Shown here: piece after piece, positions 33,268 through 43,279 of the stretch
Numbering within the stretch: the stretch's first letter is position 1
Layout: each line of letters starts with the position of its first letter
NCBI RefSeq assembly: GCF_947503875.1
Contig: NZ_CANNFH010000006.1
Coordinates: 1-64,000 of the forward strand
From: an uncultured Polaribacter sp.
Lineage (GTDB): Bacteria > Bacteroidota > Bacteroidia > Flavobacteriales > Flavobacteriaceae
Direction of reading: 5' to 3'
Length of the DNA: 64,000 bases
Translations under genes and position numbers: made by a program
The notes under the pieces: model-generated
Told to the model about the DNA's origin: nothing
Seen by the model: only the letters and a program-made list of their open reading frames with translations
Database searches by the model: none

Positions 33268-35883
33268 CTAGTTTACCGTATCTTTTTTCTTCTTACTAAA
33301 AAGACCATTTAAAACATTTTTTACCTTTTCTTTTGCCGCTTCTTTTACAGTCTCTTTGCCTTTAATAGAATCTTTTTCATTTTCTTTTTTACTACCTAAA
33401 ATGTTAAAAAGCTTATTTTTACCTTTATCAACTAAGCTAGCTTTTTGTTTTGCTACAAGCTGTTTTACTAAACTTGTGGTTGCTTGTTTAATATTAGTAT
33501 TAAAATTAGGGCTAGAAAAGCTACCTGTTAAAGTTGCGTTTATAGGAATGCTCTTAATTTCACTGGCGTCTTTTGCGTTTAATTTAGCCAATATAGAGGT
33601 AACTGAATTTCCTAAATATTGCACAGGTACATCAAAAGTAATATTATAATTCATATTATTATCAAAGCCATGTGTGCCATCTATATTCATACCAATATCT
33701 TTATACTTTATAGCTAATGGAGCAACATTTACTTGCCCATTTTTAAACGTAAGCAATGCTTTTAAATCTTTTAAATTTAGTTTATTCATATCTAAAAAAT
33801 CTATCTTAGAACCAACAGCATTTAAAACTTTAGATTTATTTGAGTTTAATTTTGGATTTAAAAGTGTACCAATTAGATCTCCAGAAATACTTTGCAAATC
33901 TGGTGTTAAATCATCTTTTAAAAAGCCTTGCACATTTAATTTAGTATTTATTTTACCTTCTATAATTTTAGCAATAGGAGCTATAGCTTTTAACATTTCT
34001 AAATTGCCAAAAGCTTTATTAATACTTAATTTATTCAGGTCTAAATTCATGTTAAATTTAGACTTTTCTCCTTTAGTATTTACCTTACCACTAAAACCAA
34101 TGTTACCACTAAATGCATCTGTGTTTACATTTTTTAAACTTATGGTCTCTTCTTTTATCAATAATGCGCCATTTACATTAGCCAATTTAATATTATCATA
34201 TAAAACGTTATTTGCTTTTGCATTTATTGTAATGTCTAAAAATTCAGGGATTTTTAATGCGCTTGTTGGTTCGTTATCCTTAGTTTCTTTGGTGTTAGAC
34301 ATAAAGTCATCAACTTTAATATTGTTAGAATTTAAGTTGAAACTACCTTGCAATTTTTTGTCTTTGAATAAAAAACCGTAAAAATTATCTAGTTTTCCTT
34401 TTAAATCAACATCAGAGCTTCCTGTTTTTGCTTTAAAATCTTCTAATTTAATAGTATTTGTATTAAATGTTACTGTTGTGTTGTCTATAAAAAAAGGATT
34501 TGCAACATCATCTCCTTCGTATTTAAAATTTGATAAAGAAATCTGTCCTTCGTTTTTTATGTTTTGATAGTTTTCTTTTTCAATAGAATTCATATCAAAA
34601 TTAGTAATAACATCTGCTTTAAGTATTCCTTGCAATTCTTTTTCTAATGCAACAGGGTAAACTTTGCTTATGTTTTTTAGGTTTATTATGCCTTTAGCTT
34701 TTAGTTTAATTAATGCGTTTGTAGTAAAATTAGCAATACTTCCGTTTGCGTTAAACACATCTTCATCTATTTTAAAAGAAGAATTATTTAAATTAATATA
34801 GGTGTCTTTAGGAAACCCAGTTTTGTTAATAATAGATGCATCAATATTTATATTAGTTACAGCTTTAGGTAAATCTGCATATTTAAACCTAGCATTTTTA
34901 GAACTTAATGTAATATTTAAGTTAGGTATTTTTGTTTCAGAAAGTGTGCCTTTTACAATACCATTTAAATTGAAATTACCAGAAGTAGTAATAGATGCTA
35001 AGTTACCTGCATATTTTTTAGGTAGTAAGGCCAAAACATTTTTAAAAGAGGAATTTGGGGTTTTAAAATTTATGTCATACAATTGGGCATTTTCCAATAA
35101 TTGCATAAATCCATCAAATTGCAATGGTAATTCATTTATATAACCCGTGTTTTCTTTAAAGGTAAATTTAGAATTTTCTATATCTAAGCCTAAAATAGCA
35201 TCTAATTTTACAGGAACTTCTTTTAAATAATTACTGTTTTCCATATAAAATGAAATATTAGCAGCACTTTTGGTATCTAAATCTAAAATAGCATTAGCAA
35301 AATTTCCTTTACCAGTATGGTAAATGCTATCTGCTACAAGCTTAATTTTAGAATTTACATCAAAATAAGTGAATTTTAAATTGCTTGCACTGTAAGATTC
35401 TATATTTAAAGCTAAAGCACTTTCTGTATTTTGTGTTTTGGTAACTTCTGTTGTTTTTGCAATATCATAATTACCTAAATTGTCTTTATTAAATAAGATG
35501 TTAACAATACTGTTTTCTGCTACAATATCTTTAATACTTAAAGTTTCTGTTTCATTTTTAAACAGTTCGGTAATTTCTAGGTTAATATCTAACTTTTCAG
35601 AAAAGAATAAAGTATCTCCTAAAAATGGTGCTTTATTAATTATAGCTATATCGTTTATTCTTAAACTTGCGTTGGGGAAATCTCTAAATAAACTTAAGTC
35701 TGTTTCTTTAAAGCTAAGCGTTGCATTTATATTGTTGTTAGCTGTACTTTTTATCATAGCCACAATTTTATCTTTAAATAAAAACGGAATAGATACTAAG
35801 CCAATAACCAATAAAAATATGGCAACTAATAACCATTTTATTATTTTTTTTGACGAACTTTTTTTCTTCTTTTCTGTATTCAT
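33268..35883 (-). CDS. AsmA-like membrane protein
   Basis: An 871-residue protein with one N-terminal membrane helix (IIKWLLVAIFLLVIGLVSIPFLF) followed by the AsmA start KDKIVAMIKSTANNNINATL and DLSLFRDFPNASLRINDIAI. Long repetitive beta-strand segments fill the middle (repeating beta-groove fold), and the AsmA C-terminal region (NLKDLKALLTFKNGQVNVAP) is near residue 720. AsmA/TamB-like proteins span the periplasm and help move lipids or assemble the outer membrane. The lysine-rich tail is unstructured. Long open frames on the opposite strand are shadows. Confidence 0.87.
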   Translation of the reverse strand: MNTEKKKKSSSKKIIKWLLVAIFLLVIGLVSIPFLFKDKIVAMIKSTANNNINATLSFKETDLSLFRDFPNASLRINDIAIINKAPFLGDTLFFSEKLDINLEITELFKNETETLSIKDIVAENSIVNILFNKDNLGNYDIAKTTEVTKTQNTESALALNIESYSASNLKFTYFDVNSKIKLVADSIYHTGKGNFANAILDLDTKSAANISFYMENSNYLKEVPVKLDAILGLDIENSKFTFKENTGYINELPLQFDGFMQLLENAQLYDINFKTPNSSFKNVLALLPKKYAGNLASITTSGNFNLNGIVKGTLSETKIPNLNITLSSKNARFKYADLPKAVTNINIDASIINKTGFPKDTYINLNNSSFKIDEDVFNANGSIANFTTNALIKLKAKGIINLKNISKVYPVALEKELQGILKADVITNFDMNSIEKENYQNIKNEGQISLSNFKYEGDDVANPFFIDNTTVTFNTNTIKLEDFKAKTGSSDVDLKGKLDNFYGFLFKDKKLQGSFNLNSNNIKVDDFMSNTKETKDNEPTSALKIPEFLDITINAKANNVLYDNIKLANVNGALLIKEETISLKNVNTDAFSGNIGFSGKVNTKGEKSKFNMNLDLNKLSINKAFGNLEMLKAIAPIAKIIEGKINTKLNVQGFLKDDLTPDLQSISGDLIGTLLNPKLNSNKSKVLNAVGSKIDFLDMNKLNLKDLKALLTFKNGQVNVAPLAIKYKDIGMNIDGTHGFDNNMNYNITFDVPVQYLGNSVTSILAKLNAKDASEIKSIPINATLTGSFSSPNFNTNIKQATTSLVKQLVAKQKASLVDKGKNKLFNILGSKKENEKDSIKGKETVKEAAKEKVKNVLNGLFSKKKKDTVN

Positions 35884-35906
35884 TTTTAGGTTGATTTGTG
35901 GTCCAA

Positions 35907-35942
35907 AACAAAAATACCTCTTTTACAAGAGGTATTTTTGTT
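35907..35942 (-). terminator. Intrinsic terminator of the YbaB gene
   Basis: A 14-bp perfect stem AACAAAAATACCTC/GAGGTATTTTTGTT with an 8-nt loop, 26 nt after the stop codon. The stem contains TATTTTTG on the minus strand, which happens to match a -7 promoter element for the asmA gene. Confidence 0.75.
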
Positions 35943-35967
35943 AAGATACTATTAAATAAGCTATTGG

Positions 35968-36291
35968 TTATTTAAACATATCCATACCAGGTATGTTTGG
36001 CATTCCTGCTTTTGCAGCAATTGCCATTTCATTTTCATTAATTTGTGTTGCTTTATTAATGGCCTTGTTTAAGGTTAAAATAAGATAATCTTCTAATTCT
36101 TCAGCATCATTAAGTAACGATTCGTCTATGCTTATCGTTTTAATTTGCCTGTTTGCCGTTAAAGTAACTTTAATTTTATTGTCTGTAGAATTTTCATCTA
36201 CTAAAACAGTATCTAGTCTTTTTTTAGTTACTTCTACTTTTTGTTGGGCATCTTTTAATTTACCCATCATTCCAGAAATATCTCCAAACAT
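35968..36291 (-). CDS. YbaB/EbfC family nucleoid-associated protein
   Basis: A 107-residue DNA-binding protein. It has the family pattern [59 protein letters not shown] and a Met/Gly-rich C-terminus ([12 protein letters not shown]). These proteins form tweezer-like dimers on DNA. In many bacteria the gene sits beside dnaX-recR; here it is alone. A -7 element TAAATTTG (minus strand) is at 36324-36331. Confidence 0.92.
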   Translation of the reverse strand: MFGDISGMMGKLKDAQQKVEVTKKRLDTVLVDENSTDNKIKVTLTANRQIKTISIDESLLNDAEELEDYLILTLNKAINKATQINENEMAIAAKAGMPNIPGMDMFK

Positions 36292-36351
36292 AATCTTATA
36301 TTTTTTCTATTAATTTAAGTAAACAAATTTAATAAAATAGATTCTAAAAAA

Positions 36352-38517
36352 ATGAATAAAATATTTCTAAAAACATGGTTTTTAAGCCTTATTTTTGCAA
36401 TCGCTTGTAAAAATAAGAATATGAAAAGTACAGATGCAAAAATACCAGTTGCAGAAAAACAACCTATAGAATTAGAAAAACACGGAGATATTAGAACAGA
36501 CAATTATTTTTGGATGCGTTTAAGTGACCAACAAAAGTTGGGCGAGGTAAAAGATGCACAAACACAAAAAGTAATTAATTATTTAGAGCAAGAAAATACT
36601 TATTATGAAGAGGTAACACAATATACCAAAAATTTCGAAGAAAAATTATTTGAAGAAATGAAAGGTAGAATTAAAGAAGATGATTCTTCTGTACCTTATA
36701 AAGATAATGGCTATTTCTATATTACAAGCTATCAAAAAGGGATGCAATACCCAATCTATACCCGTAAAAAAGAAAATTTACAAGCCCAGGAAGAAGTTTT
36801 GTTTAACGTAAACGAAATGGCAAAGGGTTTTGATTATTTTCAACTAGGTGGTTTAAACATTTCTCCAGATAATAAATTAGCCGTTTTTGCAACAGATACA
36901 GTAAGTAGAAGACAATATTTTTTAAGGATTAAGAACTTAGAAACAGGTGAAATTTATAAAGATATTATAGAAAATACAAGTGGTGGTTCTGTTTGGGCAA
37001 ATGATAATAAAACCATTTTTTACACCAAAAAAGACCCAGTTACTTTAAGAAGTGTAAAAATATTTAGACATGTTTTAGGCACACCAACTGCTGAAGATGT
37101 TCTTGTTTATCACGAAAAAGATGAAACGTTTGGAACTTATGTTACCAAATCAAAATCAGATAAATACATTATAATAGGTTCTCATAGCACAGTTTCTACA
37201 GAGGCGCAATTTTTAGATGCGAATAACCCAACAGGTAATTTGCAAATGTTGCAGCCAAGGCAAAGAGATTTAGAGTATAGTGTTTCTCACTTTAAAGACC
37301 ATTTTTATTTATTAACTAATAAAGACAATGCTACCAATTTTAAGTTGATGAAAACTCCAGTATCTGCCACAACAAAAGAGAATTGGGTAGATGTTATTCC
37401 TCATAGAGAAGATACGCTTTTAGAAGATTTTTCTATATTTAAAGAGTATTTGGTTTTAGAAGAACGTGCGAATGGTTTAAATAAAATACGCATAAAACGT
37501 TGGGATAATAAAGAGGATTATTATTTGCCTTTTAATGAAGAAACCTACGCTGTTGGTGTTTATAATAATCCAGAATTTGATACAGATATTATTAGATATA
37601 GGTATAATTCTTTTACAACGCCAAGCTCTATTATAGATTTTAACATGGCAGATAAATCTAAAGAGATTAAAAAAGAGCAAGAAGTTTTAGGAGGTAAATT
37701 CAATAAAGAAAACTATAAAAGTGAGCGTGTTTGGGCAACAGCAAGAGACGGCAAAAAAGTAGCTATATCTTTAGTTTATCATAAAAATACTGCATTAAAT
37801 AAACATACACCTTTATTACAATATGCTTATGGTTCTTATGGTTATACTATTTCAGACGGATTTTCTACTACCAGATTAAGTTTATTAGATAGAGGTTTTG
37901 TGTATGCTATTGCACATATTAGGGGAAGTGAGTATTTAGGAAGAGATTGGTACGAAGATGGTAAAATGCTACACAAAAAAAATACATTTAACGATTTTGT
38001 AGATTGTTCTAAATATTTAATAGCAAATAATTATACATCTGATGCACATTTGTATGCAATGGGAGGTTCTGCAGGAGGTTTGTTAATGGGTGCAATTGCA
38101 AATATGAATGCTGAATTATACAATGGTATTATAGCAGCAGTTCCATTTGTAGACGTTATTTCTACAATGATAGATGATTCTATTCCTTTAACCACAGGTG
38201 AATATGACGAATGGGGAAATCCTAATGATAAGACCTATTATGAGTATATAAAATCATATTCTCCTTATGATCAAGTGGAAGCAAAAGCTTACCCAAATAT
38301 GCTAGTTACCACAGGTTATCACGATAGCCAGGTGCAATATTGGGAGCCTGCAAAATGGGTAGCGAAATTAAGAGAATTAAAAACAGATACCAATCTTTTA
38401 ATGCTTAGAACTAATATGGAAGCAGGGCATGGAGGAGCATCTGGACGTTTTGATGCTTTAAAAGAAACAGCAAAAGACTATACATTCTTTTTAGCTTTAG
38501 AAAATAAATTAGACTAA
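36352..38517 (+). CDS. S9 family peptidase, oligopeptidase B-like lipoprotein
   Basis: Prolyl-oligopeptidase-family serine peptidase. A lipoprotein signal opens it (FLSLIFAIAC, cysteine at 20). The N-terminal beta-propeller starts with HGDIRTDNYFWMRLSD, a hallmark of oligopeptidase B. The C-terminal alpha/beta hydrolase has S573 in YAMGGSAGGLLMG, then the aspartate region TTGYHDSQV and the histidine in MEAGHGGASGRF. Length 721. It should cleave short peptides after basic residues in the periplasm or at the surface; the substrate is inferred from the family. Confidence 0.9.
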   Translation: MNKIFLKTWFLSLIFAIACKNKNMKSTDAKIPVAEKQPIELEKHGDIRTDNYFWMRLSDQQKLGEVKDAQTQKVINYLEQENTYYEEVTQYTKNFEEKLFEEMKGRIKEDDSSVPYKDNGYFYITSYQKGMQYPIYTRKKENLQAQEEVLFNVNEMAKGFDYFQLGGLNISPDNKLAVFATDTVSRRQYFLRIKNLETGEIYKDIIENTSGGSVWANDNKTIFYTKKDPVTLRSVKIFRHVLGTPTAEDVLVYHEKDETFGTYVTKSKSDKYIIIGSHSTVSTEAQFLDANNPTGNLQMLQPRQRDLEYSVSHFKDHFYLLTNKDNATNFKLMKTPVSATTKENWVDVIPHREDTLLEDFSIFKEYLVLEERANGLNKIRIKRWDNKEDYYLPFNEETYAVGVYNNPEFDTDIIRYRYNSFTTPSSIIDFNMADKSKEIKKEQEVLGGKFNKENYKSERVWATARDGKKVAISLVYHKNTALNKHTPLLQYAYGSYGYTISDGFSTTRLSLLDRGFVYAIAHIRGSEYLGRDWYEDGKMLHKKNTFNDFVDCSKYLIANNYTSDAHLYAMGGSAGGLLMGAIANMNAELYNGIIAAVPFVDVISTMIDDSIPLTTGEYDEWGNPNDKTYYEYIKSYSPYDQVEAKAYPNMLVTTGYHDSQVQYWEPAKWVAKLRELKTDTNLLMLRTNMEAGHGGASGRFDALKETAKDYTFFLALENKLD

Positions 38518-38564
38518 GGTTTCATAAAGCATTAAATTCAATTTTATTATTCAAACTGAAAATG

Positions 38565-38572
38565 TATTTTTG
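38565..38572 (+). promoter_or_regulatory. -7 promoter element of the cysteine-synthase-like gene
   Basis: TATTTTTG, 58 nt before the start codon; no clear -33 element. Confidence 0.45.
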
Positions 38573-38630
38573 TAGTAGGAAAAGATAAACCTTATAGTAA
38601 TAACTTAAAGGTTTTTTATGAAATTGTAGA

Positions 38631-39629
38631 ATGACAAGTAATCCGAATATACACAATAGTTTACTGGAATTGGTTGGAGACACACCAATTGTAAAACTTC
38701 AAAAAATAACACAAAATTTAAAAGGAAAGTACTATGCAAAATTAGAATCCTTTAATCCTGGCCACTCTTCTAAAGACAGAATTGCTTTACATATAATTAA
38801 TGATGCAGAAAAAAAAGGTATTCTAAAAAAAGGAGCAACTATTGTAGAAACAACCTCAGGTAACACAGGCTTTTCTTTAGCAATGACTAGTATTGTAAAA
38901 GGTTACAAATGTATTTTAGCAGTTTCAGACAAAGCTTCACAAGACAAAATAGATTTATTAAAAACAATGGGAGCAGAGGTGCATGTTTGTCCTGCTAATG
39001 TCCCTTCAGATGATTCTAGATCTTATTACGAAGTAGCTAAAACCATTCATAAAAAAACAGAAAATTCCGTTTATATCAATCAATATTTTAATGAGCTAAA
39101 TATAGAAGCGCATTATAGAACTACAGGGCCAGAAATTTGGAAACAAACTCAGGGTAAAATAACCCATTTAATAGCCGCAAGCGGAACAGGAGGGACCATT
39201 TCTGGTACAGGGAAATATTTAAAAGAACAAAATCCTGCTATTAAAATTTTAGGCGTAGATGCTGTTGGATCTGTTTTAAAGAAATATCACGAAACAGGAG
39301 AATTAGATACTAACGAAATAAAACCTTATAAAATAGAGGGTTTGGGTAAGGCTTTAATACCTACAGCAACAGATTTTGATGTAATTGATGTTTATGAAAA
39401 AGTGGCAGATAAAGCAGCTGCATTTACAGCAAGAGAAATTATAAAAACAGAAGGTATTTTTCCTGGCTATACTTGTGGTGCAGTTATGCAGGCTACTAAG
39501 CAATACGCAGCTAAAAATTATTTTACAGAAGATAGCTTTGTGGTACTTATTTTTCCCGATCATGGCTCTAGGTATTTAAACAAAATTTACAATGATTCTT
39601 GGATGCAAGAGCAAGGGTTTTTAGACTAA
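38631..39629 (+). CDS. PLP-dependent cysteine synthase family protein
   Basis: A 332-residue enzyme of the OASS/cystathionine beta-synthase fold. The N-terminus has [13 protein letters not shown], the PLP lysine K48 in [11 protein letters not shown], the phosphate/substrate loop [13 protein letters not shown], and the glycine loop [16 protein letters not shown]. Annotated alone it would be cysteine synthase B or a cystathionine beta-synthase. Its immediate neighbour is a KBL/SPT-like acyltransferase with the same orientation, so cysteate synthesis for sulfonolipids is an attractive alternative. The sequence itself does not separate these options. Confidence 0.82.
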   Translation: MTSNPNIHNSLLELVGDTPIVKLQKITQNLKGKYYAKLESFNPGHSSKDRIALHIINDAEKKGILKKGATIVETTSGNTGFSLAMTSIVKGYKCILAVSDKASQDKIDLLKTMGAEVHVCPANVPSDDSRSYYEVAKTIHKKTENSVYINQYFNELNIEAHYRTTGPEIWKQTQGKITHLIAASGTGGTISGTGKYLKEQNPAIKILGVDAVGSVLKKYHETGELDTNEIKPYKIEGLGKALIPTATDFDVIDVYEKVADKAAAFTAREIIKTEGIFPGYTCGAVMQATKQYAAKNYFTEDSFVVLIFPDHGSRYLNKIYNDSWMQEQGFLD

Positions 39630-39682
39630 ATAGTAATACCACCAACTAACATCTCTAAATTGCGAAAGCGATTAAATTTTTT

Positions 39683-39690
39683 TAAATTTG
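39683..39690 (+). promoter_or_regulatory. Promoter of the alpha-oxoamine synthase gene
   Basis: TAAATTTG with TTG at 39660-39662 (20-nt spacer): a complete Bacteroidota promoter 22 nt ahead of the start codon. Confidence 0.6.
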
Positions 39691-39712
39691 CTTCCTCAAA
39701 AAAAACAGAATA

Positions 39713-40963
39713 ATGACAACAGATTTATTTGACAGAATCATAAAAGACAAGGGGCCACTAGGGAAATGGGCAGACCAAGCAGAAGGCTACTACGTATTCC
39801 CAAAATTAGAAGGACCTATTTCTAACAGAATGTCTTTTAATGGTAAAAAAGTAGTTACTTGGAGTATAAATGACTATTTAGGACTGGCAAATCATCCAGA
39901 GGTTTTAAAAATAGATGGAGAGGCAGCTTTAGAGCATGGTATGGCTTACCCAATGGGTGCAAGAATGATGTCTGGCCACACACCATTGCACGAACAATTA
40001 GAGGAAGAATGTGCTGCATTTGTAGATAAAGAAAAAGCATATTTATTAAACTTTGGTTATCAAGGTATTATGTCTGCAATAGACGCTTTGGTTACTAAAA
40101 ACGATGTTATTGTGTATGATATAGATACGCATGCTTGTATAATAGACGGTGTTCGTTTACATGCAGGTAAACGCTTTGTTTATAAGCATAACGATATGGA
40201 AAGTTTTGAGAAAAACATTAAACGTGCCAAAAGAATGGCAGAGAAAACAGGAGGAGGAATCTTAGTGATTTCTGAAGGTGTTTTTGGAATGCGAGGAGAA
40301 CAAGGGCGTTTAAAAGAAATTGTAGCTTTTAAAGAAGAATACAACTTTAGATTGTTAGTAGATGATGCACATGGTTTTGGAACTTTAGGAGAAGGAGGAA
40401 GAGGTACTGGTTTTGAGCAAGGTGTACAAGATGACATTGATGTATATTTTGCAACTTTTGCAAAATCTATGGCGGGTATTGGTGCTTTTTTAGCAGGAAA
40501 TAAAGATGTAATTCAGTTTTTACAGTATAATTTACGTTCGCAAATGTTTGCAAAATCATTACCAATGGCAATGGTTAAAGGCGCATTAAAACGTTTAGAT
40601 ATGATACGTACAATGCCAGAATTAAAAGAAAAACTTTGGGAAAACACCAATGCTTTACAATCTGGTTTGCGTGCTGCAGGTTTCGATTTAGGAACAACAC
40701 AAACGTGTATTACTCCTGTTTTCTTAAAAGGAGATATACCAGAGGCAATGGCAATGGTGAATGATTTACGCGAAAATCACGGAATTTTTTGTTCAATTGT
40801 AGTATATCCTGTAATACCTAAAGGATTAATAATTTTAAGATTAATACCTACAGCAACGCATACGCAAGAAGATATAGACGAAACAATTGCTGCCTTTTCT
40901 GCAATTAGAGCAAAATTAGAAAATGGTACGTATAAAAAAATTGCTGAAGCTTTAGTTTCTTAA
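39713..40963 (+). CDS. Alpha-oxoamine synthase (SPT/KBL-like acyltransferase)
   Basis: PLP enzyme of the family with serine palmitoyltransferase and glycine C-acetyltransferase. Key parts: WSINDYLGLANHPEV, GARMMSGHTPLHEQLE, FGYQGIMSA, THACIIDGVRLH, VDDAHGFGTLGEGGRG and the PLP lysine K251 in FATFAKSMAGIGAFL. Length 416. In flavobacteria an enzyme of this type joins cysteate and a fatty acyl group to make the capnine base of sulfonolipids, which are needed for gliding; the cysteine-synthase-like gene just upstream supports that. It could instead be an SPT making sphingoid bases. Confidence 0.85.
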   Translation: MTTDLFDRIIKDKGPLGKWADQAEGYYVFPKLEGPISNRMSFNGKKVVTWSINDYLGLANHPEVLKIDGEAALEHGMAYPMGARMMSGHTPLHEQLEEECAAFVDKEKAYLLNFGYQGIMSAIDALVTKNDVIVYDIDTHACIIDGVRLHAGKRFVYKHNDMESFEKNIKRAKRMAEKTGGGILVISEGVFGMRGEQGRLKEIVAFKEEYNFRLLVDDAHGFGTLGEGGRGTGFEQGVQDDIDVYFATFAKSMAGIGAFLAGNKDVIQFLQYNLRSQMFAKSLPMAMVKGALKRLDMIRTMPELKEKLWENTNALQSGLRAAGFDLGTTQTCITPVFLKGDIPEAMAMVNDLRENHGIFCSIVVYPVIPKGLIILRLIPTATHTQEDIDETIAAFSAIRAKLENGTYKKIAEALVS

Positions 40964-41049
40964 ATAGAAACAATAGTTTTAGCAAACAGAATTGGCTGAC
41001 TTAAAAGTATGAAGTATTGCTAATTTTTGATAGAAATGCAATGAAATTA

Positions 41050-41083
41050 AAAAACGTATTCAATTAAATTTGAATACGTTTTT
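41050..41083. terminator. Bidirectional intrinsic terminator
   Basis: AAAACGTATTCAA/TTGAATACGTTTT stem with a short loop and A/T runs on both sides; it lies between two convergent genes and can serve both. Confidence 0.85.
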
Positions 41084-41142
41084 AAATTTATACAGATAAG
41101 ATAAAACAATAAGATGAAATTACTTTTAAGGCGATTTATATT

Positions 41143-42183
41143 TTAATTTGTTGTTTTAAAATATTTCTTTTTTAGCCAAAAGGAAACTTTAACTAATAAA
41201 ATTAGTGCAGGCACTTCTACTAATGGTCCTATTACGCCTGTAAAAGCTTGTCCAGAATTTAAACCAAAAACGGCAATAGCTACTGCAATGGCAAGTTCAA
41301 AGTTGTTACCAGCAGCAGTAAAAGCTACAGCTGCAGTTTTATTATAAGTTGCGCCAGTTGCTTTTGTAAAAAAGAAACCTATTACAAACATTATTGTAAA
41401 GTAAATTAGTAATGGTACTGCAATAATTAATACATCTAAAGGAATAGCCACAATAAGCTCTCCTTTTAAAGAAAACATTATTAGAATTGTAAAAAGTAGC
41501 GCAATTAAAGTTAACGGAGAAATTGTGGGAATAAATTTTTCTGTATACCACTGTTCTCCTTTTAATTTTACTAAAATTAATCTACTAAAAATACCTAAAA
41601 CAAAAGGTATACCTAAATAAATAGCAACACTTTCTGCAATTGTTTGTATAGAAATATCTATAATTGCTCCTTCAAAACCAAAGTATGGTGGTAAAATGGT
41701 TATAAATAACCAAGCATAAAAAGAGTAGGCAAATACTTGAAAAATACTATTAAGTGCAACTAAACCTGCACCATATTCACTGCTACCTTCTGCTAAATCA
41801 TTCCAAACTAAAACCATAGCAATACATCTTGCCAAACCAATTAAAATAAGCCCTACCATATATTCTGGGTAATCTTGCAGAAAAATAATGGCTAATAAAA
41901 ACATTAAAACGGGTCCAATAATCCAATTTAAAATTAGAGAGATAGATAATATTTTCAGGTCTTTAAATATTTTAGGTAAAAGTGCATAGTTTACTTTCGC
42001 CAAAGGCGGATACATCATTAAAATTAAACCTATGGCAATAGGAACATTTGTAGTACCTTTATTAAAAGAGTTTACAAAATCTGGTAATTTGGGAAAAAAG
42101 TATCCAAAGCCTACACCTAAAATCATGGCTATAAAAATCCATAACGTTAGGTTTTTGTCTAAAAAACTTAATTTTTTTTTCAT
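41143..42183 (-). CDS. arsB: ACR3-type arsenite efflux transporter
   Basis: Ten-helix membrane carrier that expels arsenite. Typical motifs are [37 protein letters not shown] with the conserved cysteine, [11 protein letters not shown] and [23 protein letters not shown]. Length 346 is normal for ACR3. It is the last gene of an arsenic operon with a DUF6428 gene and arsR upstream on the same strand. Confidence 0.93.
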   Translation of the reverse strand: MKKKLSFLDKNLTLWIFIAMILGVGFGYFFPKLPDFVNSFNKGTTNVPIAIGLILMMYPPLAKVNYALLPKIFKDLKILSISLILNWIIGPVLMFLLAIIFLQDYPEYMVGLILIGLARCIAMVLVWNDLAEGSSEYGAGLVALNSIFQVFAYSFYAWLFITILPPYFGFEGAIIDISIQTIAESVAIYLGIPFVLGIFSRLILVKLKGEQWYTEKFIPTISPLTLIALLFTILIMFSLKGELIVAIPLDVLIIAVPLLIYFTIMFVIGFFFTKATGATYNKTAAVAFTAAGNNFELAIAVAIAVFGLNSGQAFTGVIGPLVEVPALILLVKVSFWLKKKYFKTTN

Positions 42184-42190
42184 AACTTAT

Positions 42191-42658
42191 TTAGCAGCAA
42201 TTACTATTTGGGTCGCAAGCATTTGCCTGCGTTAAATTTGAAATTCTAATTCTAGGTTTTTTTTGAGGAATGCCACATGCATCTTCTGCTAAACAAGCAG
42301 TTTGTTTAGAAGTTAATAAAAAAGTATCGTTTTTAAAATCTAACCCAAATTTACCAATAGTCTCTGCTTGGTATTCTACTTCAATTTCTAGATCTTCTAT
42401 TTTTAGAATTTTCTCAGAAAGTTCTATAATGCTCATTAACTTTTCTGGGTGTAATCTATGATTGTAGTCGTTAGCGTTCCATAATTGAAAATTGGCAACT
42501 TCTTCTTTGCGCATAACCCCACCACAATCAATAAAATTTTTAGTTATTTTACCAACTTCAGTTACGTGAAAATGGCTAGGAACCAATTCTCCATTAGGCA
42601 ATTGAAAAGCAATAGTTTTTAATGTTTTTAATGTTTGTTTTACTTCAGATAATTTCAT
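42191..42658 (-). CDS. DUF6428 family protein of ars operon
   Basis: A 155-residue cytoplasmic protein starting with KLSEVKQTLKTLKTIAFQLPNGELVPSHFHVTEVG and containing FIDCGGVMRKEE and QLWNANDYNHRLHPEKL. Homologues sit in ars operons of Bacteroidota. The C-terminus is cysteine-rich (TACLAEDACGIP and ACDPNSNCC), which could bind arsenite or another soft metal; that role is inference. It is 7 nt upstream of arsB and 43 nt downstream of arsR. Confidence 0.82.
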   Translation of the reverse strand: MKLSEVKQTLKTLKTIAFQLPNGELVPSHFHVTEVGKITKNFIDCGGVMRKEEVANFQLWNANDYNHRLHPEKLMSIIELSEKILKIEDLEIEVEYQAETIGKFGLDFKNDTFLLTSKQTACLAEDACGIPQKKPRIRISNLTQANACDPNSNCC

Positions 42659-42701
42659 TTTATGCTATTTTTAGTGAGGTAATTAAAAGGTACGTTTGGT
42701 A

Positions 42702-43031
42702 TTAACAGCAATTCAGGTTTTTTAAATCTTGATTTAAAAATTGCTCCATAACTGTTTTCATGCTCGTCCATTTTTCTGAATTAATGCAATAACAAACACT
42801 TGTACCACTTATGTTTCCTTTAATTAAATTTAACTTTTTTAATTCTTTTAAATGTTGGGATATTGTTGGTTGTGCTAAACCAATTTCTTTTACTAAGTCT
42901 CCACAAACGCAGCTATTCAATTGAAAAAGATGTTCTAAAATGGCAACTCTTGCAGGATGCCCAAAGACTTTTGCAAAATCTGCAATTTGGTTCTGCAAGT
43001 CTGTAAATTTTTCTGTTTTTGTAAGACCCAT
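42702..43031 (-). CDS. arsR: ArsR-family transcriptional repressor
   Basis: Winged-helix metalloregulator of 109 residues. GHPARVAILEHLF leads into C41-V-C43 (NSCVCGDLV), the arsenic-binding cysteine pair, followed by the recognition helix LAQPTISQHLKELKKLNLI. Another two cysteines end the protein (LNCC) and may complete the metal site. It should repress the operon until arsenite binds. The palindrome at 43048-43059 is the likely operator. Confidence 0.93.
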   Translation of the reverse strand: MGLTKTEKFTDLQNQIADFAKVFGHPARVAILEHLFQLNSCVCGDLVKEIGLAQPTISQHLKELKKLNLIKGNISGTSVCYCINSEKWTSMKTVMEQFLNQDLKNLNCC

Positions 43032-43047
43032 AATTTTATCAATTACT

Positions 43048-43059
43048 ATATTGCAATAT
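43048..43059. promoter_or_regulatory. Probable ArsR operator
   Basis: ATATTGCAATAT is a perfect 12-bp palindrome 17 nt ahead of arsR, flanked by ATTACGATTAAT. Its position and symmetry fit an ArsR binding site. The remaining 43060-43279 shows nothing else. Confidence 0.5.
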
Positions 43060-43279
43060 TACGATTAATAAATTAAATCAAATCTTAAAAATAAAGAAAT
43101 GTAATAAAAGTTTAAAGTAAATGTATTTTGAGTAGTTTAAATTTTAGTAGAATTTTCATAATTCAATTTTTAAACTTTACAGATTGTGAGTGGCATATTT
43201 TTAGTTTCAAACTTTTAAAAGTATACAGAAAATTAACTTATCTTAGAATTATAATCCTTAAGGAGCTTGATTTAACGTT

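Noticed and set aside
35909-35916. Promoter for the asmA gene inside the YbaB terminator
   Set aside because: TATTTTTG is part of the perfect terminator stem; it may still act as a promoter but the stem alone explains it.
33356-35944. Long open frames opposite the AsmA-like gene
   Set aside because: They run antisense to a clear family member and show no domain; they reflect the base composition of the AsmA gene.
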